From: Flavipsychrobacter sp.
Lineage (GTDB): Bacteria > Bacteroidota > Bacteroidia > Chitinophagales > Chitinophagaceae
Reading direction: 5' to 3'
Length of the DNA: 64,000 bases
NCBI GenBank assembly: GCA_017849575.1
Contig: JAFIGV010000019.1
Location: 248,001-312,000 of the forward strand
Below, piece after piece: positions 36,539 through 44,582 of this stretch. The position numbers and the translations under genes were made by a program. Numbering within the stretch: position 1 is the first letter of the stretch; every line of letters begins with the position of its first letter. The notes beneath the pieces are model-generated. The model ran no database searches and was not told where the DNA came from. It saw nothing but the letters and a program-made list of their open reading frames with translations.

Positions 36539-38206
36539 ATGCTTTCTGATATCGAAATAGCTCAGTCGGCTCCGATCCTGCACATCAAAGACATCGCAGC
36601 CCAACTCAACATCAGCAACGACGATCTTGAGTACTACGGCAAGCATAAAGCAAAGCTGCCGCTGAAGCTTATCAGCCAGGAGCGATTGGAACTGAGTAAC
36701 CTTGTTCTGGTCACTGCTATTACGCCTACACCGGCCGGCGAGGGCAAGACCACCACAACGGTGGGGCTTAACGACGGGCTTAATGCCATCGGCAAAAAGA
36801 GCATTGCCGTACTTCGGGAGCCATCGCTCGGACCCGTGTTTGGCATGAAGGGGGGCGCCGCGGGTGGCGGATATGCGCAGGTAATTCCCATGGAAGACAT
36901 TAACCTGCATTTTACCGGCGATTTTGCAGCCATTGAACGGGCAAATAATCTGCTGGCCGCGCTTATTGATAATAATCTGCAGAACAAAAAATATTCGCTG
37001 GATATAGAGCCCAAAAGCATCGTATGGAAAAGGGTGATGGACATGAACGACCGCGCCCTGCGCAGCATCATCATTGGGGTGGGTGGCACTGCAAATGGTA
37101 CGTTGCGCGAGGATGGGTTCAATATTACTCCCGCTTCAGAGATTATGGCCATTCTGTGCATGAGCAACGATTTTGAAGATCTGAAACAGAAACTGGGCAA
37201 CATCTTTATCGGAATGACAAGAGACGGGAAGCCGGTATATGCCAAAGACCTGAAGGCCGTAGGCGCACTGGCTATATTGCTCAAAGATGCGATAAAGCCG
37301 AACCTGGTACAAAGCCTGGAGGGTAACCCAGCCATACTGCATGGTGGTCCTTTTGCGAGCATTGCACAAGGCACCAATACGATCATTGCAACCAAAATGG
37401 GACTTTCACTTTGCGACTATGTGGTGACCGAAGCTGGTTTTGGAGCAGACCTCGGAGCAGAAAAGTTTTTTGATATCAAATGTGCGCACGCCGGGCTAAA
37501 GCCTAAGGTTGCTGTACTTGTGGCCACCATCCGGGCGTTGCGTCACCATGGGGGTGCAAAAGCAGAAGAGTATAATACTCCAAGCCTGGAACGTGTGAAA
37601 ACTGGTTGTGCTAATCTGGGTAAGCACCTTGAAAACCTTCTGCTGTTTGGTGTGAACCGGGTGGTGGCGATCAACCATTTCCCAACAGATAGTGATGAGG
37701 AAATAGAATTTGTAAAGGACTACTGCCGGAAGATGGGTGTAAAGGCTATAGTGGCTAAAGGATTTGCCGAAGGCGGTAAAGGAATGACAGCGCTGGCAGA
37801 AGAAGTGGTGCAGCTTTGTGCCGGTGAAAGTAATTTCCATCCCCTCTATGACAACCATCTGAGCATTGAGCAAAAAATAGAAGTCATTTGCAAACAGATT
37901 TATGGAGCGGCCAATGTAGAATATTCACTGAAAGCACGAAATCAGTTGAAACAGATCATAAAACTTGGCTACGACCATCTGCCTGTGTGTATGGCCAAAA
38001 CACAGAAAAGCTTTAGCGATGATGAGAAAAAGGTAAATCGTCCCGAAGGGTTTACGATCAATATCCGAGAGTTTGAGTTTGCGGCCGGAGCTGGCTTTAT
38101 TATCCCGATTCTTGGTGATATGATGCGGATGCCGGGGCTGCCCAATATACCGGCGGCTGAGTTTATGGATATAGATGCCGACGGAAAGATTGTTGGACTA
38201 AGCTAA
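36539..38206 (+). CDS. fhs: Formate--tetrahydrofolate ligase
   Basis: A 555-residue enzyme that makes 10-formyl-tetrahydrofolate from formate, THF and ATP, feeding one-carbon metabolism. The ATP-binding loop TPTPAGEGKTTTTVGLNDG lies at 62-80, and the VLREPSLGPVFGMKGGAAGGGYAQVIPMEDINLHFTGDF block and the C-terminal GAGFIIPILGDMMRMPGLP segment are canonical. Length is normal. It lies between the two related microprotein genes, in the same direction. No TAnnTTTG box was identified immediately before its ATG. Confidence 0.97.
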   Translation: MLSDIEIAQSAPILHIKDIAAQLNISNDDLEYYGKHKAKLPLKLISQERLELSNLVLVTAITPTPAGEGKTTTTVGLNDGLNAIGKKSIAVLREPSLGPVFGMKGGAAGGGYAQVIPMEDINLHFTGDFAAIERANNLLAALIDNNLQNKKYSLDIEPKSIVWKRVMDMNDRALRSIIIGVGGTANGTLREDGFNITPASEIMAILCMSNDFEDLKQKLGNIFIGMTRDGKPVYAKDLKAVGALAILLKDAIKPNLVQSLEGNPAILHGGPFASIAQGTNTIIATKMGLSLCDYVVTEAGFGADLGAEKFFDIKCAHAGLKPKVAVLVATIRALRHHGGAKAEEYNTPSLERVKTGCANLGKHLENLLLFGVNRVVAINHFPTDSDEEIEFVKDYCRKMGVKAIVAKGFAEGGKGMTALAEEVVQLCAGESNFHPLYDNHLSIEQKIEVICKQIYGAANVEYSLKARNQLKQIIKLGYDHLPVCMAKTQKSFSDDEKKVNRPEGFTINIREFEFAAGAGFIIPILGDMMRMPGLPNIPAAEFMDIDADGKIVGLS

Positions 38207-38343
38207 CGACGTAAGGTTCATTTTCTTGGGCTTTGGGCAAGGGGATAAAGGACTGTGCTCTGGCCGTGGAGATTGAACCTTTATTATTCGTTTTTTACCT
38301 TCACCCTTTGTACCTGTTATAACTCAATCTATCTACCGAACCT

Positions 38344-38454
38344 ATGCAATATCTACTGGCCCTGTTGGTCCTGTCGTTTATGACAGGATACGTAGTAGCT
38401 ACCCTATTTTTCCTTATGCGTGAGCTTATTCGGAAAAGAAGAGGTAAGTCCTGA
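38344..38454 (+). CDS. Single-pass microprotein, paralogue B (downstream of fhs)
   Basis: A 36-residue open frame, MQYLLALLVLSFMTGYVVAT then LFFLMRELIRKRRGKS. It has a hydrophobic helix (about 3-25) and a basic C-terminal tail. The N-terminal 25 residues align gap-free with the microprotein at 36279, sharing M-x-Y, S, M and the Y-V-V-A segment, so the pair is presumably a duplication. No known family. It sits 137 nt after fhs and 217 nt before rpsF. Confidence 0.5.
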   Translation: MQYLLALLVLSFMTGYVVATLFFLMRELIRKRRGKS

Positions 38455-38557
38455 TAGTCCGGCGACCTTTTGGGGTTTGGTTCTGCGTCTGTTTTTTTTA
38501 CTCGTGCGGGTCAGGAGTCAAAAAAACGCAGGGCGTACATAGCTCTGAAATAATTTT

Positions 38558-38585
38558 TTTGAATAAAATATATAGCCTACCTTTG
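38558..38585 (+). promoter_or_regulatory. Promoter of rpsF-rpsR-rplI
   Basis: TTTG at 38558-38561, a 16-bp gap, then TACCTTTG at 38578-38585. The next bases, GCCGTCCCAAAATT, match those after the rpmI box. The 5' leader to the rpsF ATG is about 80 nt. Confidence 0.75.
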
Positions 38586-38599
38586 CCGTCCCAAAATTT

Positions 38600-38660
38600 G
38601 TCCGGCTATTCCTCCGGGAGTATCCAAAGTTGCGCCGGGCATGAGGGAATCATTTCTAAT
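38600..38660 (+). promoter_or_regulatory. Structured leader of rpsF operon (possible S6:S18 regulatory element)
   Basis: GTCCGGC (38600) and GCCGGGC (38654) can pair over 7 bp (one G-U), enclosing a smaller CTCC/GGGAG hairpin. Leaders of rpsF operons in several phyla bind the S6:S18 complex. Whether this fold is that motif is inference. Confidence 0.35.
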
Positions 38661-38671
38661 TAAAAAATTTT

Positions 38672-39037
38672 ATGGCAACAAACAACCTTCAAAGCTACGA
38701 GCTGATGGTAATCTTTACGCCGGTATTGGCTGAAGATGATTATAAGACAGCTCAGAAGAAGTTTTCAGACTTCATCACAGACAATGGCGGAAACATCACC
38801 AACTCCAATCCCTGGGGTTTGCGTTCCCTGGCTTATCCGATCGACAAAAAGACTACCGGTCTTTATTGGGTGTTGGAATATGACGCTCCGAGCGATCTGA
38901 ATCACAAGCTGGAAATCCAGATGAACCGCGATGAGAATGTAATGCGTCACATGGTTACCCGTCTGGATAAGTATGCAGTGCAGTACAACACCAGAAAGCG
39001 CAACAAAAGCGCAGAAACAGAAGCTGTTAACTCCTAA
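38672..39037 (+). CDS. rpsF: 30S ribosomal protein S6
   Basis: A 121-residue protein with the S6 pattern [16 protein letters not shown]..., [27 protein letters not shown] and the [13 protein letters not shown] end. It binds 16S rRNA with S18 in the platform of the small subunit. It is the first gene of the rpsF-rpsR-rplI operon, 14 nt before rpsR. The ssb gene often found between rpsF and rpsR in other phyla is absent here, as is normal for Bacteroidota. Confidence 0.97.
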   Translation: MATNNLQSYELMVIFTPVLAEDDYKTAQKKFSDFITDNGGNITNSNPWGLRSLAYPIDKKTTGLYWVLEYDAPSDLNHKLEIQMNRDENVMRHMVTRLDKYAVQYNTRKRNKSAETEAVNS

Positions 39038-39051
39038 AAAAACTGAACACA

Positions 39052-39318
39052 ATGGCTAAGCAAAACGATATAAAGTTTCTTACTTCTACCCGCGTAGAAA
39101 AACGTCAGAAAAAATACTGCCGTTTCAAGAAAATGGGAATTAAGTACATCGACTATAAAGATGCTGAGTTCCTGAAAAAGTTTGTGAATGAACAAGGTAA
39201 AATGCTTCCTCGCCGCATTACCGGCAACTCGCTGAAATATCAGCGTAAAGTGGCTCAGGCGGTGAAGAAAGCACGCCAGATGGCATTGTTGCCTTATGTA
39301 ACCGACCTTTTAAAATAG
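39052..39318 (+). CDS. rpsR: 30S ribosomal protein S18
   Basis: An 88-residue basic protein with [65 protein letters not shown], the diagnostic S18 pattern. It partners S6 on the 30S platform. It sits between rpsF and rplI at short distances (14 and 34 nt). Full length for the family. Confidence 0.97.
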   Translation: MAKQNDIKFLTSTRVEKRQKKYCRFKKMGIKYIDYKDAEFLKKFVNEQGKMLPRRITGNSLKYQRKVAQAVKKARQMALLPYVTDLLK

Positions 39319-39352
39319 AAGGTGATTGTTCACACTGTAAAAGCAAAAAGTC

Positions 39353-39799
39353 ATGCAAGTAATCTTAATTAAAGACGTAGATAATTTAGGTGCTGCCAAC
39401 GAGCTGGTAACTGTTCGTCCGGGTTATGCACGCAACTACCTTATACCTCAGAAATACGCTATCGAGGCCAGCCAGGGAAATCGCAAGGTTCTTGAAGAGC
39501 GCCAGAAGCAACTGAAAAAGCGTGAAGAACAACTGATGGCTGAGATCAATAAAGTGCGCGAAGTACTGGCAGCATCCCCTGTAAAAGTGGGTGCAAAAAC
39601 AGGTACCAGCGGCAAAATATTTGGTTCGGTTACCGCTATCCAGCTGGCGCGTGCTATCCGCGAGCAAAAGGGATATGAAATAGATCGTCGTCGCATCTCC
39701 ATAGTAGATGAGGTGAAAGAAGTAGGTACTTACAAAGCTCAGATAGACTTTGGTAAGGAAAACATCGTAGAAATGGAATTTGAAGTAGCAGGCGAATAA
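39353..39799 (+). CDS. rplI: 50S ribosomal protein L9
   Basis: A 148-residue L9 with the N-terminal rRNA-binding domain MQVILIKDVDNLGAANELVTVRPGYARNYLIPQ, a long connecting helix (KQLKKREEQLMAEINK), and the C-terminal domain containing GKIFGSVT and the final IDFGKENIVEMEFEV. Last gene of the operon, with a probable terminator after it. Confidence 0.97.
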   Translation: MQVILIKDVDNLGAANELVTVRPGYARNYLIPQKYAIEASQGNRKVLEERQKQLKKREEQLMAEINKVREVLAASPVKVGAKTGTSGKIFGSVTAIQLARAIREQKGYEIDRRRISIVDEVKEVGTYKAQIDFGKENIVEMEFEVAGE

Positions 39800-39824
39800 T
39801 CTGCGCTGATCATACTGTTTTGAG

Positions 39825-39858
39825 AAGGGGGTTGCACTACTGCAATCCCTTACTTTTT
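39825..39858 (+). terminator. Probable terminator after rplI
   Basis: AGGGGGTTGCA and TGCAATCCCT pair (with a wobble and one unpaired G) around CTAC, followed by a T-run. Confidence 0.65.
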
Positions 39859-39876
39859 TGTTACTAACTTCACCCT

Positions 39877-40332
39877 ATGCACCGCTTACTCCTTGTGCTT
39901 TTTTTGTTTTCCTGCCAGCAGCAGGCCGAAACCTCAATGGCTACACTGCAATGGCTGCCAGGCGTGTGGAAAATGCCAACACCCGATGGTGTGCTGGTAG
40001 AACGCTGGTGGCGGGTCAATGCCGATACCCTGCGAGGACAGGGCTATGTACTTCAGGGCCGCGATTCGCTGCTTATAGAAGACTTTGAGATCTATAAAAA
40101 CGAAGATGCCCAACTGGTGTATGGCGCTAAGGTAAAAGCGCAGAATGACGGAAAGACCATACGATATGTAGCTGCCGGTCAAAAGGGAGACAGCATTGTT
40201 TTTGAAAACCCCGCTCACGATTTCCCCCAAAAGATCATTTACCGGCGCTTGTCCGACAGTAGCTTTGCCGCTGCAATAGCGGGCATGCAACAGGGTAAAT
40301 ATCGCAGAGTGGATTTTCATTTCAGCAAATAA
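39877..40332 (+). CDS. DUF6265-like lipoprotein
   Basis: A 151-residue lipoprotein (short signal peptide MHRLLLVLFLFSC, Cys13). The mature part has WLPGVWKMP, VERWWRV, GYVLQGRDSLLIEDFEIYKNED and FENPAHDFPQKIIYRR, which recall the DUF6265 group (small W-x-x-G-x-W and F-E-N-P-x-H-D-F-P-x-x-I motifs). Function unknown; the beta-rich pattern suggests a lipocalin-like barrel. It precedes paaY by 9 nt, so both may be co-transcribed. Confidence 0.8.
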   Translation: MHRLLLVLFLFSCQQQAETSMATLQWLPGVWKMPTPDGVLVERWWRVNADTLRGQGYVLQGRDSLLIEDFEIYKNEDAQLVYGAKVKAQNDGKTIRYVAAGQKGDSIVFENPAHDFPQKIIYRRLSDSSFAAAIAGMQQGKYRRVDFHFSK

Positions 40333-40341
40333 TTACGAACT

Positions 40342-40944
40342 ATGTTTTATTCGTTTAAGGGTTTTACCCCTGTCGTGCATCCTTCTTCCTTTGTGCATCC
40401 TCAGGCCGCGGTCACTGGCAATGTGGTCATTGGCAAAAATGTATATATCGGTCCTGGTGCAGCGCTAAGAGGCGACTGGGGCGGCATTGTGATAGAAGAT
40501 GGATGTAATGTGCAGGAAAATTGCACTATTCATATGTTTCCGGGCGTTACCGTGCTGCTGAAAGCCGGAGCCCATATTGGCCACGGGGCCATCATTCATG
40601 GCGGAGAGATTGGCAAAAATGTATTGGTAGGAATGAATGCGGTAGTGATGGATGAAGTGGTGATTGGCGATGAGTGCATTATCGGTGCGCTCAGTTTTAT
40701 CAGCGCAAAGACCATCATACCGGGCCGCTCGCTGGTGGTGGGCAATCCGGGTAAAATTATCCGGGAGGTAAGCGACGATATGATAGACTGGAAAACCAGG
40801 GGAACCCGCCTTTACCAGGCGTTGCCTGAAGACTGTTTCCAGCATTGGCAGGCTTGCGAGCCACTCCGTGAGATGCCTGCAGAACGACCGGTGCAGGAAA
40901 GCCTGTATGCTACCTGGGAGCAGATTAAGGCAGAAAAAAAATAA
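40342..40944 (+). CDS. paaY: PaaY-like gamma-carbonic-anhydrase/thioesterase family protein
   Basis: A 200-residue left-handed beta-helix protein. Hexapeptide repeats run from about residue 12 to 130 (GNVVIGKNVYIGPGAALRGDWGG, then HIGHGAIIHGGEIGKNVLVGMNAVVMDEVVIGDE). Three metal-ligand His are in IHMF, HIGHG and IIHGG. The C-terminal IREVSDDMIDWKTRGT and EPLREM resemble the PaaY tail, which distinguishes it from plain gamma-carbonic anhydrases. PaaY hydrolyses dead-end CoA thioesters in phenylacetate degradation. It is 15 kb from paaABCD, so the pathway genes are split in this genome. Confidence 0.85.
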   Translation: MFYSFKGFTPVVHPSSFVHPQAAVTGNVVIGKNVYIGPGAALRGDWGGIVIEDGCNVQENCTIHMFPGVTVLLKAGAHIGHGAIIHGGEIGKNVLVGMNAVVMDEVVIGDECIIGALSFISAKTIIPGRSLVVGNPGKIIREVSDDMIDWKTRGTRLYQALPEDCFQHWQACEPLREMPAERPVQESLYATWEQIKAEKK

Positions 40945-40979
40945 ATCCCGGCTGTCTGCCGGGATCTATTCCTTTTTTT
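40945..40979. terminator. Bidirectional terminator between paaY and arsR-type gene
   Basis: ATCCCGGC and GCCGGGAT make an 8-bp stem around TGTCT, followed by T-rich sequence on the plus strand and preceded by A-run for the minus strand. Confidence 0.8.
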
Positions 40980-40991
40980 GGCCGTCGGTTA

Positions 40992-41354
40992 TTAAGCCTC
41001 CTCAGAGTTAACCAGATCGTTTACAAATTTTGCAACTGCTGCAATACGTTGGTGATTAAGAGAATAGTGAATGAATTTTCCATCACGTTCCGTAATCACA
41101 ATGTTTGCGCGGCGCAGGATCGCAAGATGCTGCGAAGCTACAGATTGCTCCAGGCGAAGTTTTACATAAATGTCAGTCACATTCATGCGCTTATTTTCTT
41201 CCAGCAGTTTAATGATCTGCTGACGGAGTTTGTGGTTGATGGCTCTTAAAGTCATCGCTGCGCTCTTAACTGCTACGTAATCAAGCTTAATCTGTTCGTT
41301 CGAACCTTCATCTTTGCGAATCACCAGCGTGTTTGCTGACATAGTCGTTTCCAT
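40992..41354 (-). CDS. ArsR-family transcriptional regulator
   Basis: A 120-residue winged-helix repressor. The helix-turn-helix is around NVTDIYVKLRLEQSVASQHLAILRRANIVITERDGKFIHYSLN, a standard ArsR wing with the S-Q-H-L recognition helix. No clear metal-binding cysteine motif is seen (the sequence lacks Cys), so a redox or non-metal role is possible. A -7 box with a nearby palindrome lies upstream at 41409-41444, suggesting autorepression. Start is either Met1 or Met5. Confidence 0.88.
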   Translation of the reverse strand: METTMSANTLVIRKDEGSNEQIKLDYVAVKSAAMTLRAINHKLRQQIIKLLEENKRMNVTDIYVKLRLEQSVASQHLAILRRANIVITERDGKFIHYSLNHQRIAAVAKFVNDLVNSEEA

Positions 41355-41408
41355 TTACTTTAAAAAATTTTACAGAGGTTAATTAATAAAAATTTTATGA
41401 ACCGTAGT

Positions 41409-41444
41409 GTGTGTAAACACACCTGTATAGCGTTTGCAAACATA
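41409..41444 (-). promoter_or_regulatory. Promoter and candidate operator of ArsR-type gene
   Basis: On the minus strand TATGTTTG (41437-41444) matches TAnnTTTG. The inverted repeat GTGTGT-AA-ACACAC (41409-41422) lies 10-25 nt downstream of the expected start point, where an ArsR repressor could block transcription. Confidence 0.45.
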
Positions 41445-41543
41445 CGAAGGACGCAAATATGAAACAACCCATCATTGATAATTTCTGTTAAGTGCCAGTT
41501 AAAAAAAATAATAATGAATTTGTTTCCCTCTGACAGTCTTGCA

Positions 41544-42215
41544 TTATTGAGGCTTATGGGTATATACTTGCTTGAGGTAAAAGGGCTCTGAAGATGCTAA
41601 ATTGACAAAACCATTACAATTATATGATTCGAACGAATATCTACAGTAATATTCCGGGTCAATTTCTGTTTCCTGCCGGAAATTGTAGTCCGCATTTTCG
41701 GTCAGATCAGCTAAAAAATCATTTTCGCCCAATAAAAGGACTTTTTTATTCAGTGAGGTAAAACGCGCGACCACATCAGTCTGAAAAAGATGCGCCGGAG
41801 CCAGCAAGGGATTTTCGTTCCGATCATAGATACACGCAAAATATTCCTGGGTACGCGCCGGAAGTACAGCAGCGTAATAGTCAAATCCCTGCTCTCGGTC
41901 CATAGCAGCACGTACCAGCAATTCGAGTTTATTGGGCATCAGCAGTGGCTTGTCTGTTGCAAAACATATACCTTTTGCCGTAGCCATTCCTATTCGTAAA
42001 CCCGTATATGAGCCCGGCCCGCCTATCACTGAGACGGCCGATAGCTGACGGATAGATAGGCCCGTTTCGCGCTGCATGGCCTCGATCATCAGATTGATCT
42101 CGGCGGTATGATTACGACTGTTCTCTGAGGTGGCGCTATGTAGCAATTGGCCATCGGCAGATAGCAAGACCATAGCTTTTTCGCCCGAAGTGTCTATGTG
42201 TAAAATGTAAACCAT
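41544..42215 (-). CDS. tsaB: tRNA threonylcarbamoyladenosine biosynthesis protein TsaB
   Basis: A 223-residue ASKHA-fold protein that partners TsaD in making t6A37 in tRNA. The N-terminal YILHIDTSG strand and the motif GGPGSYTGLRIG (65-76) are typical of TsaB/YeaZ. The divergent ridA gene starts 38 bp away. The start ATG at 42215 is fixed by an upstream -7 box at 42223-42230. Confidence 0.94.
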   Translation of the reverse strand: MVYILHIDTSGEKAMVLLSADGQLLHSATSENSRNHTAEINLMIEAMQRETGLSIRQLSAVSVIGGPGSYTGLRIGMATAKGICFATDKPLLMPNKLELLVRAAMDREQGFDYYAAVLPARTQEYFACIYDRNENPLLAPAHLFQTDVVARFTSLNKKVLLLGENDFLADLTENADYNFRQETEIDPEYYCRYSFESYNCNGFVNLASSEPFYLKQVYTHKPQ

Positions 42216-42222
42216 AGGCTGG

Positions 42223-42248
42223 CAAATGTAAGATGCGTATTACTTTTG
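42223..42248. promoter_or_regulatory. Divergent tsaB/ridA promoter pair
   Basis: Minus-strand TACATTTG at 42223-42230 (tsaB) and plus-strand TACTTTTG at 42241-42248 (ridA) lie 10 bp apart. Each ends 4-7 nt before its ATG, so both mRNAs would have almost no leader, and each -33 region falls in the 5' end of the opposite gene. Confidence 0.65.
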
Positions 42249-42252
42249 GAGC

Positions 42253-42636
42253 ATGGAAAAGAAGATCATTCGTACAGAGCAGGCACCCGCACCGATTGGC
42301 CCGTACAATCAGGCCGTACAGTTTGGTAACATGCTTTTTATTTCAGGACAAATAGCTTTGGATCCCAAAGATGGCACACTCTATCAGGGTGATATACAGA
42401 TAGAAACCGAAAAAGTGATGCAGAACCTGAAGGGAATACTCGATGCCGTCGGCATGGATTTCAGCCATGTAATTAAAACCTCCATCTTTCTGATGGACAT
42501 GGGAAAATTTGCTGAAGTCAACGAAGTCTATGGCCGTTATTTTGACGAAGCCACAGCACCTGCCAGAGAAACAGTGCAGGTAGCAGGCCTGCCCAAAGGG
42601 GTGCAGGTAGAGATCAGCATGATCGCTGCCCGTTAA
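42253..42636 (+). CDS. ridA: RidA family imine/enamine deaminase
   Basis: A 127-residue Rid protein that hydrolyses reactive 2-aminoacrylate and related enamines made by PLP enzymes. It has APAPIGPYNQAVQFGNMLFISGQIALDP and the catalytic-site Arg in APARETVQVAGLPKGVQVEISMIA. Length is typical of the trimeric family. It is followed by a long hairpin terminator at 42652 shared with the convergent glnS. Confidence 0.95.
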   Translation: MEKKIIRTEQAPAPIGPYNQAVQFGNMLFISGQIALDPKDGTLYQGDIQIETEKVMQNLKGILDAVGMDFSHVIKTSIFLMDMGKFAEVNEVYGRYFDEATAPARETVQVAGLPKGVQVEISMIAAR

Positions 42637-42651
42637 TTTTTTGTGCTAAAA

Positions 42652-42684
42652 AAAGAAGGATTGGTCTGGGACCCATCCTTCTTT
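42652..42684. terminator. Terminator between ridA and glnS
   Basis: AAAGAAGGAT pairs with ATCCTTCTTT, with an inner GGTC/GACC extension. A-run on the left serves glnS (minus strand) as a T-run. Confidence 0.75.
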
Positions 42685-42708
42685 GAGCAGTTCAGTAGAG
42701 CCCGACGA

Positions 42709-44373
42709 TCATCCCTTTTTTTGTTCCTTCGCCCAGGTGTCTTTTAGCGTCACGGTACGATTGAAGATGAGTCGTTCGGCCGTGCTGCTGGTATCGGCAC
42801 AGAAGTACCCTTTTCTTAAAAACTGAAAATGCTCACCTGCCGATGCCGATGCCAATGCAGGCTCAATAAACACGGCGGGTAAAACCTGTAACGATTCTTT
42901 ATTGATGTAGTCCTTAAAGTCGCCGTCCTCATTGCTCGGGTCTTCTACTTTGAACAGGCGGTCGTAGAGCCGCACTTCGGCAGTTTTTGCATGAGCTGCA
43001 CTCACCCAGTGTATGGTTCCTTTTACGTTGATGCCACTGGTATCACTGCCACTACGACTTTCAGGAATGTAGCTACAAATCACCTCTGTAATGTTTCCAT
43101 CTGCATCTGTCCTAAAATCTTCGCATTTCACAATGTAGGCAGCTTTCAGGCGCACCATAAGGCCAGGCCCAAGCCGGAAGAATTTTTTAGGAGGATGCTC
43201 CATAAAATCTTCTCGCTCAATCCAAAGTTCATGGCTGAAAGGGATTTCTCTTTTACCGGCAGCAGGATCTTCGGGATTGTTCTCAAGTTCCAGCATTTCG
43301 GTTTTTCCTTCAGGATAGTTGCTGATCACCAGCTTTATCGGGTCGAGCACAGCCATTACCCGGTTGGCCTTTTTATTCAAATCTTCCCGCACATGAAATT
43401 CAAGAACACTCAGGTCCACCATGTTTTCGCGTTTGGCTATGCCCACTGCATCTGCAAAGTTTTTAATTGCATCCGCAGTATATCCTCTTCGGCGCATCCC
43501 GCTCACGGTGGGCATCCGGGGGTCGTCCCAGCCTTCTACATATTTTTCATTGACCAGTTGCAGCAATTTTCTTTTACTCATGACAGTGTAGGAAAGATTG
43601 CGGCGTGCAAACTCATATTGACGGGAAGGGAAAATGCCCAGCTTTTCAATAAACCAGTCGTAGAGCGGACGATGGTGTATAAACTCCAGCGTACAGATGG
43701 AGTGTGTGATGTGTTCTATGCTGTCGCTTTGGCCGTGCGCAAAATCATACATGGGGTAGATACACCAGGCATCACCGGTGCGGTGGTGATGCTCATGTTT
43801 GATGCGGTACATAATCGGGTCGCGGAGCAGAAGGTTGGGATGCGCCATGTCAATCTTCGCGCGTAATACTTTTTCAGCGTCGGCATATTTCCCTTCTCGC
43901 ATGGCCGAAAAAAGGCGGAGGTTTTCTTCAACACTTCTGTCGCGGAACGGACTGTTCTTTCCCGGTTCCGTAAGGTTTCCCTTACTCGCCGCTATCTGCT
44001 CTGCCGTGCTATCGTCCACATAGGCAAGGCCTTTCTCTATCAGTGAAACGGCAAATCCGTAGAGCGTCTCAAAATAATCGGACGCATAAAATTCATTGTC
44101 CCAGCTATACCCCAGCCAGCGAATGTCGTTTTTGATGTTCTCTACATATTCCGTCTCTTCTGTAGTTGGGTTGGTGTCATCGAAACGGAGATTGCATTTG
44201 CCATTGTACTTCCGGGCAAGTCCGAAGTTGAGGTGGATACTCGACGCATGCCCGATGTGCAGGTAGCCATTCGGCTCTGGCGGAAACCGGGTATGTATCG
44301 AATCGTATTTGCCTGAAGACAGGTCTTTTTCAATTATTTCTTCAAGAAAGTTGAGAGAACGTTCTTCGCTCAT
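42709..44373 (-). CDS. glnS: Glutaminyl-tRNA synthetase
   Basis: A class I aminoacyl-tRNA synthetase of about 554 residues that charges tRNA-Gln. HIGH is at residues 39-42 (GYLHIGHASS) and the KMSKS-type loop is VMSKRKL. The C-terminal anticodon-binding beta-barrels contain IHWVSAAHAKTAEVRLYDRLF. The sequence has the GlnRS-specific FPPEPNGYLHIGHAS start rather than the GluRS one. A TAGCTTTG box lies at 44395-44402 upstream. Met1 at 44379 is an alternative start two codons upstream. Confidence 0.96.
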   Translation of the reverse strand: MSEERSLNFLEEIIEKDLSSGKYDSIHTRFPPEPNGYLHIGHASSIHLNFGLARKYNGKCNLRFDDTNPTTEETEYVENIKNDIRWLGYSWDNEFYASDYFETLYGFAVSLIEKGLAYVDDSTAEQIAASKGNLTEPGKNSPFRDRSVEENLRLFSAMREGKYADAEKVLRAKIDMAHPNLLLRDPIMYRIKHEHHHRTGDAWCIYPMYDFAHGQSDSIEHITHSICTLEFIHHRPLYDWFIEKLGIFPSRQYEFARRNLSYTVMSKRKLLQLVNEKYVEGWDDPRMPTVSGMRRRGYTADAIKNFADAVGIAKRENMVDLSVLEFHVREDLNKKANRVMAVLDPIKLVISNYPEGKTEMLELENNPEDPAAGKREIPFSHELWIEREDFMEHPPKKFFRLGPGLMVRLKAAYIVKCEDFRTDADGNITEVICSYIPESRSGSDTSGINVKGTIHWVSAAHAKTAEVRLYDRLFKVEDPSNEDGDFKDYINKESLQVLPAVFIEPALASASAGEHFQFLRKGYFCADTSSTAERLIFNRTVTLKDTWAKEQKKG

Positions 44374-44394
44374 GAACATTTTTTTTCAGGGTCA

Positions 44395-44402
44395 CAAAGC
44401 TA
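44395..44402 (-). promoter_or_regulatory. -7 box for glnS
   Basis: Reads TAGCTTTG on the minus strand (TAnnTTTG), 15-21 nt from the two possible start codons. Confidence 0.6.
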
Positions 44403-44582
44403 AAAGATCGTCGGCTGACATAAGGAATATTTTCGGGCCGAATGCAGTTTTTCGGTTTTTTGCCACACGGAATAAGCTGGCTCTGCGCAAACTTTTCCTC
44501 CGAGCCGCAGATACAGAAAACGACAGAAACTTGCTACTTACCCCCCGATGGTTAATTTTACGCGCGTTTCTTAAGAAATTAT

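Noticed and set aside
42991-43866. A 291-residue open frame antisense to glnS.
   Set aside because: Overlaps a complete, well-supported synthetase gene; residue composition is typical of a shadow frame.
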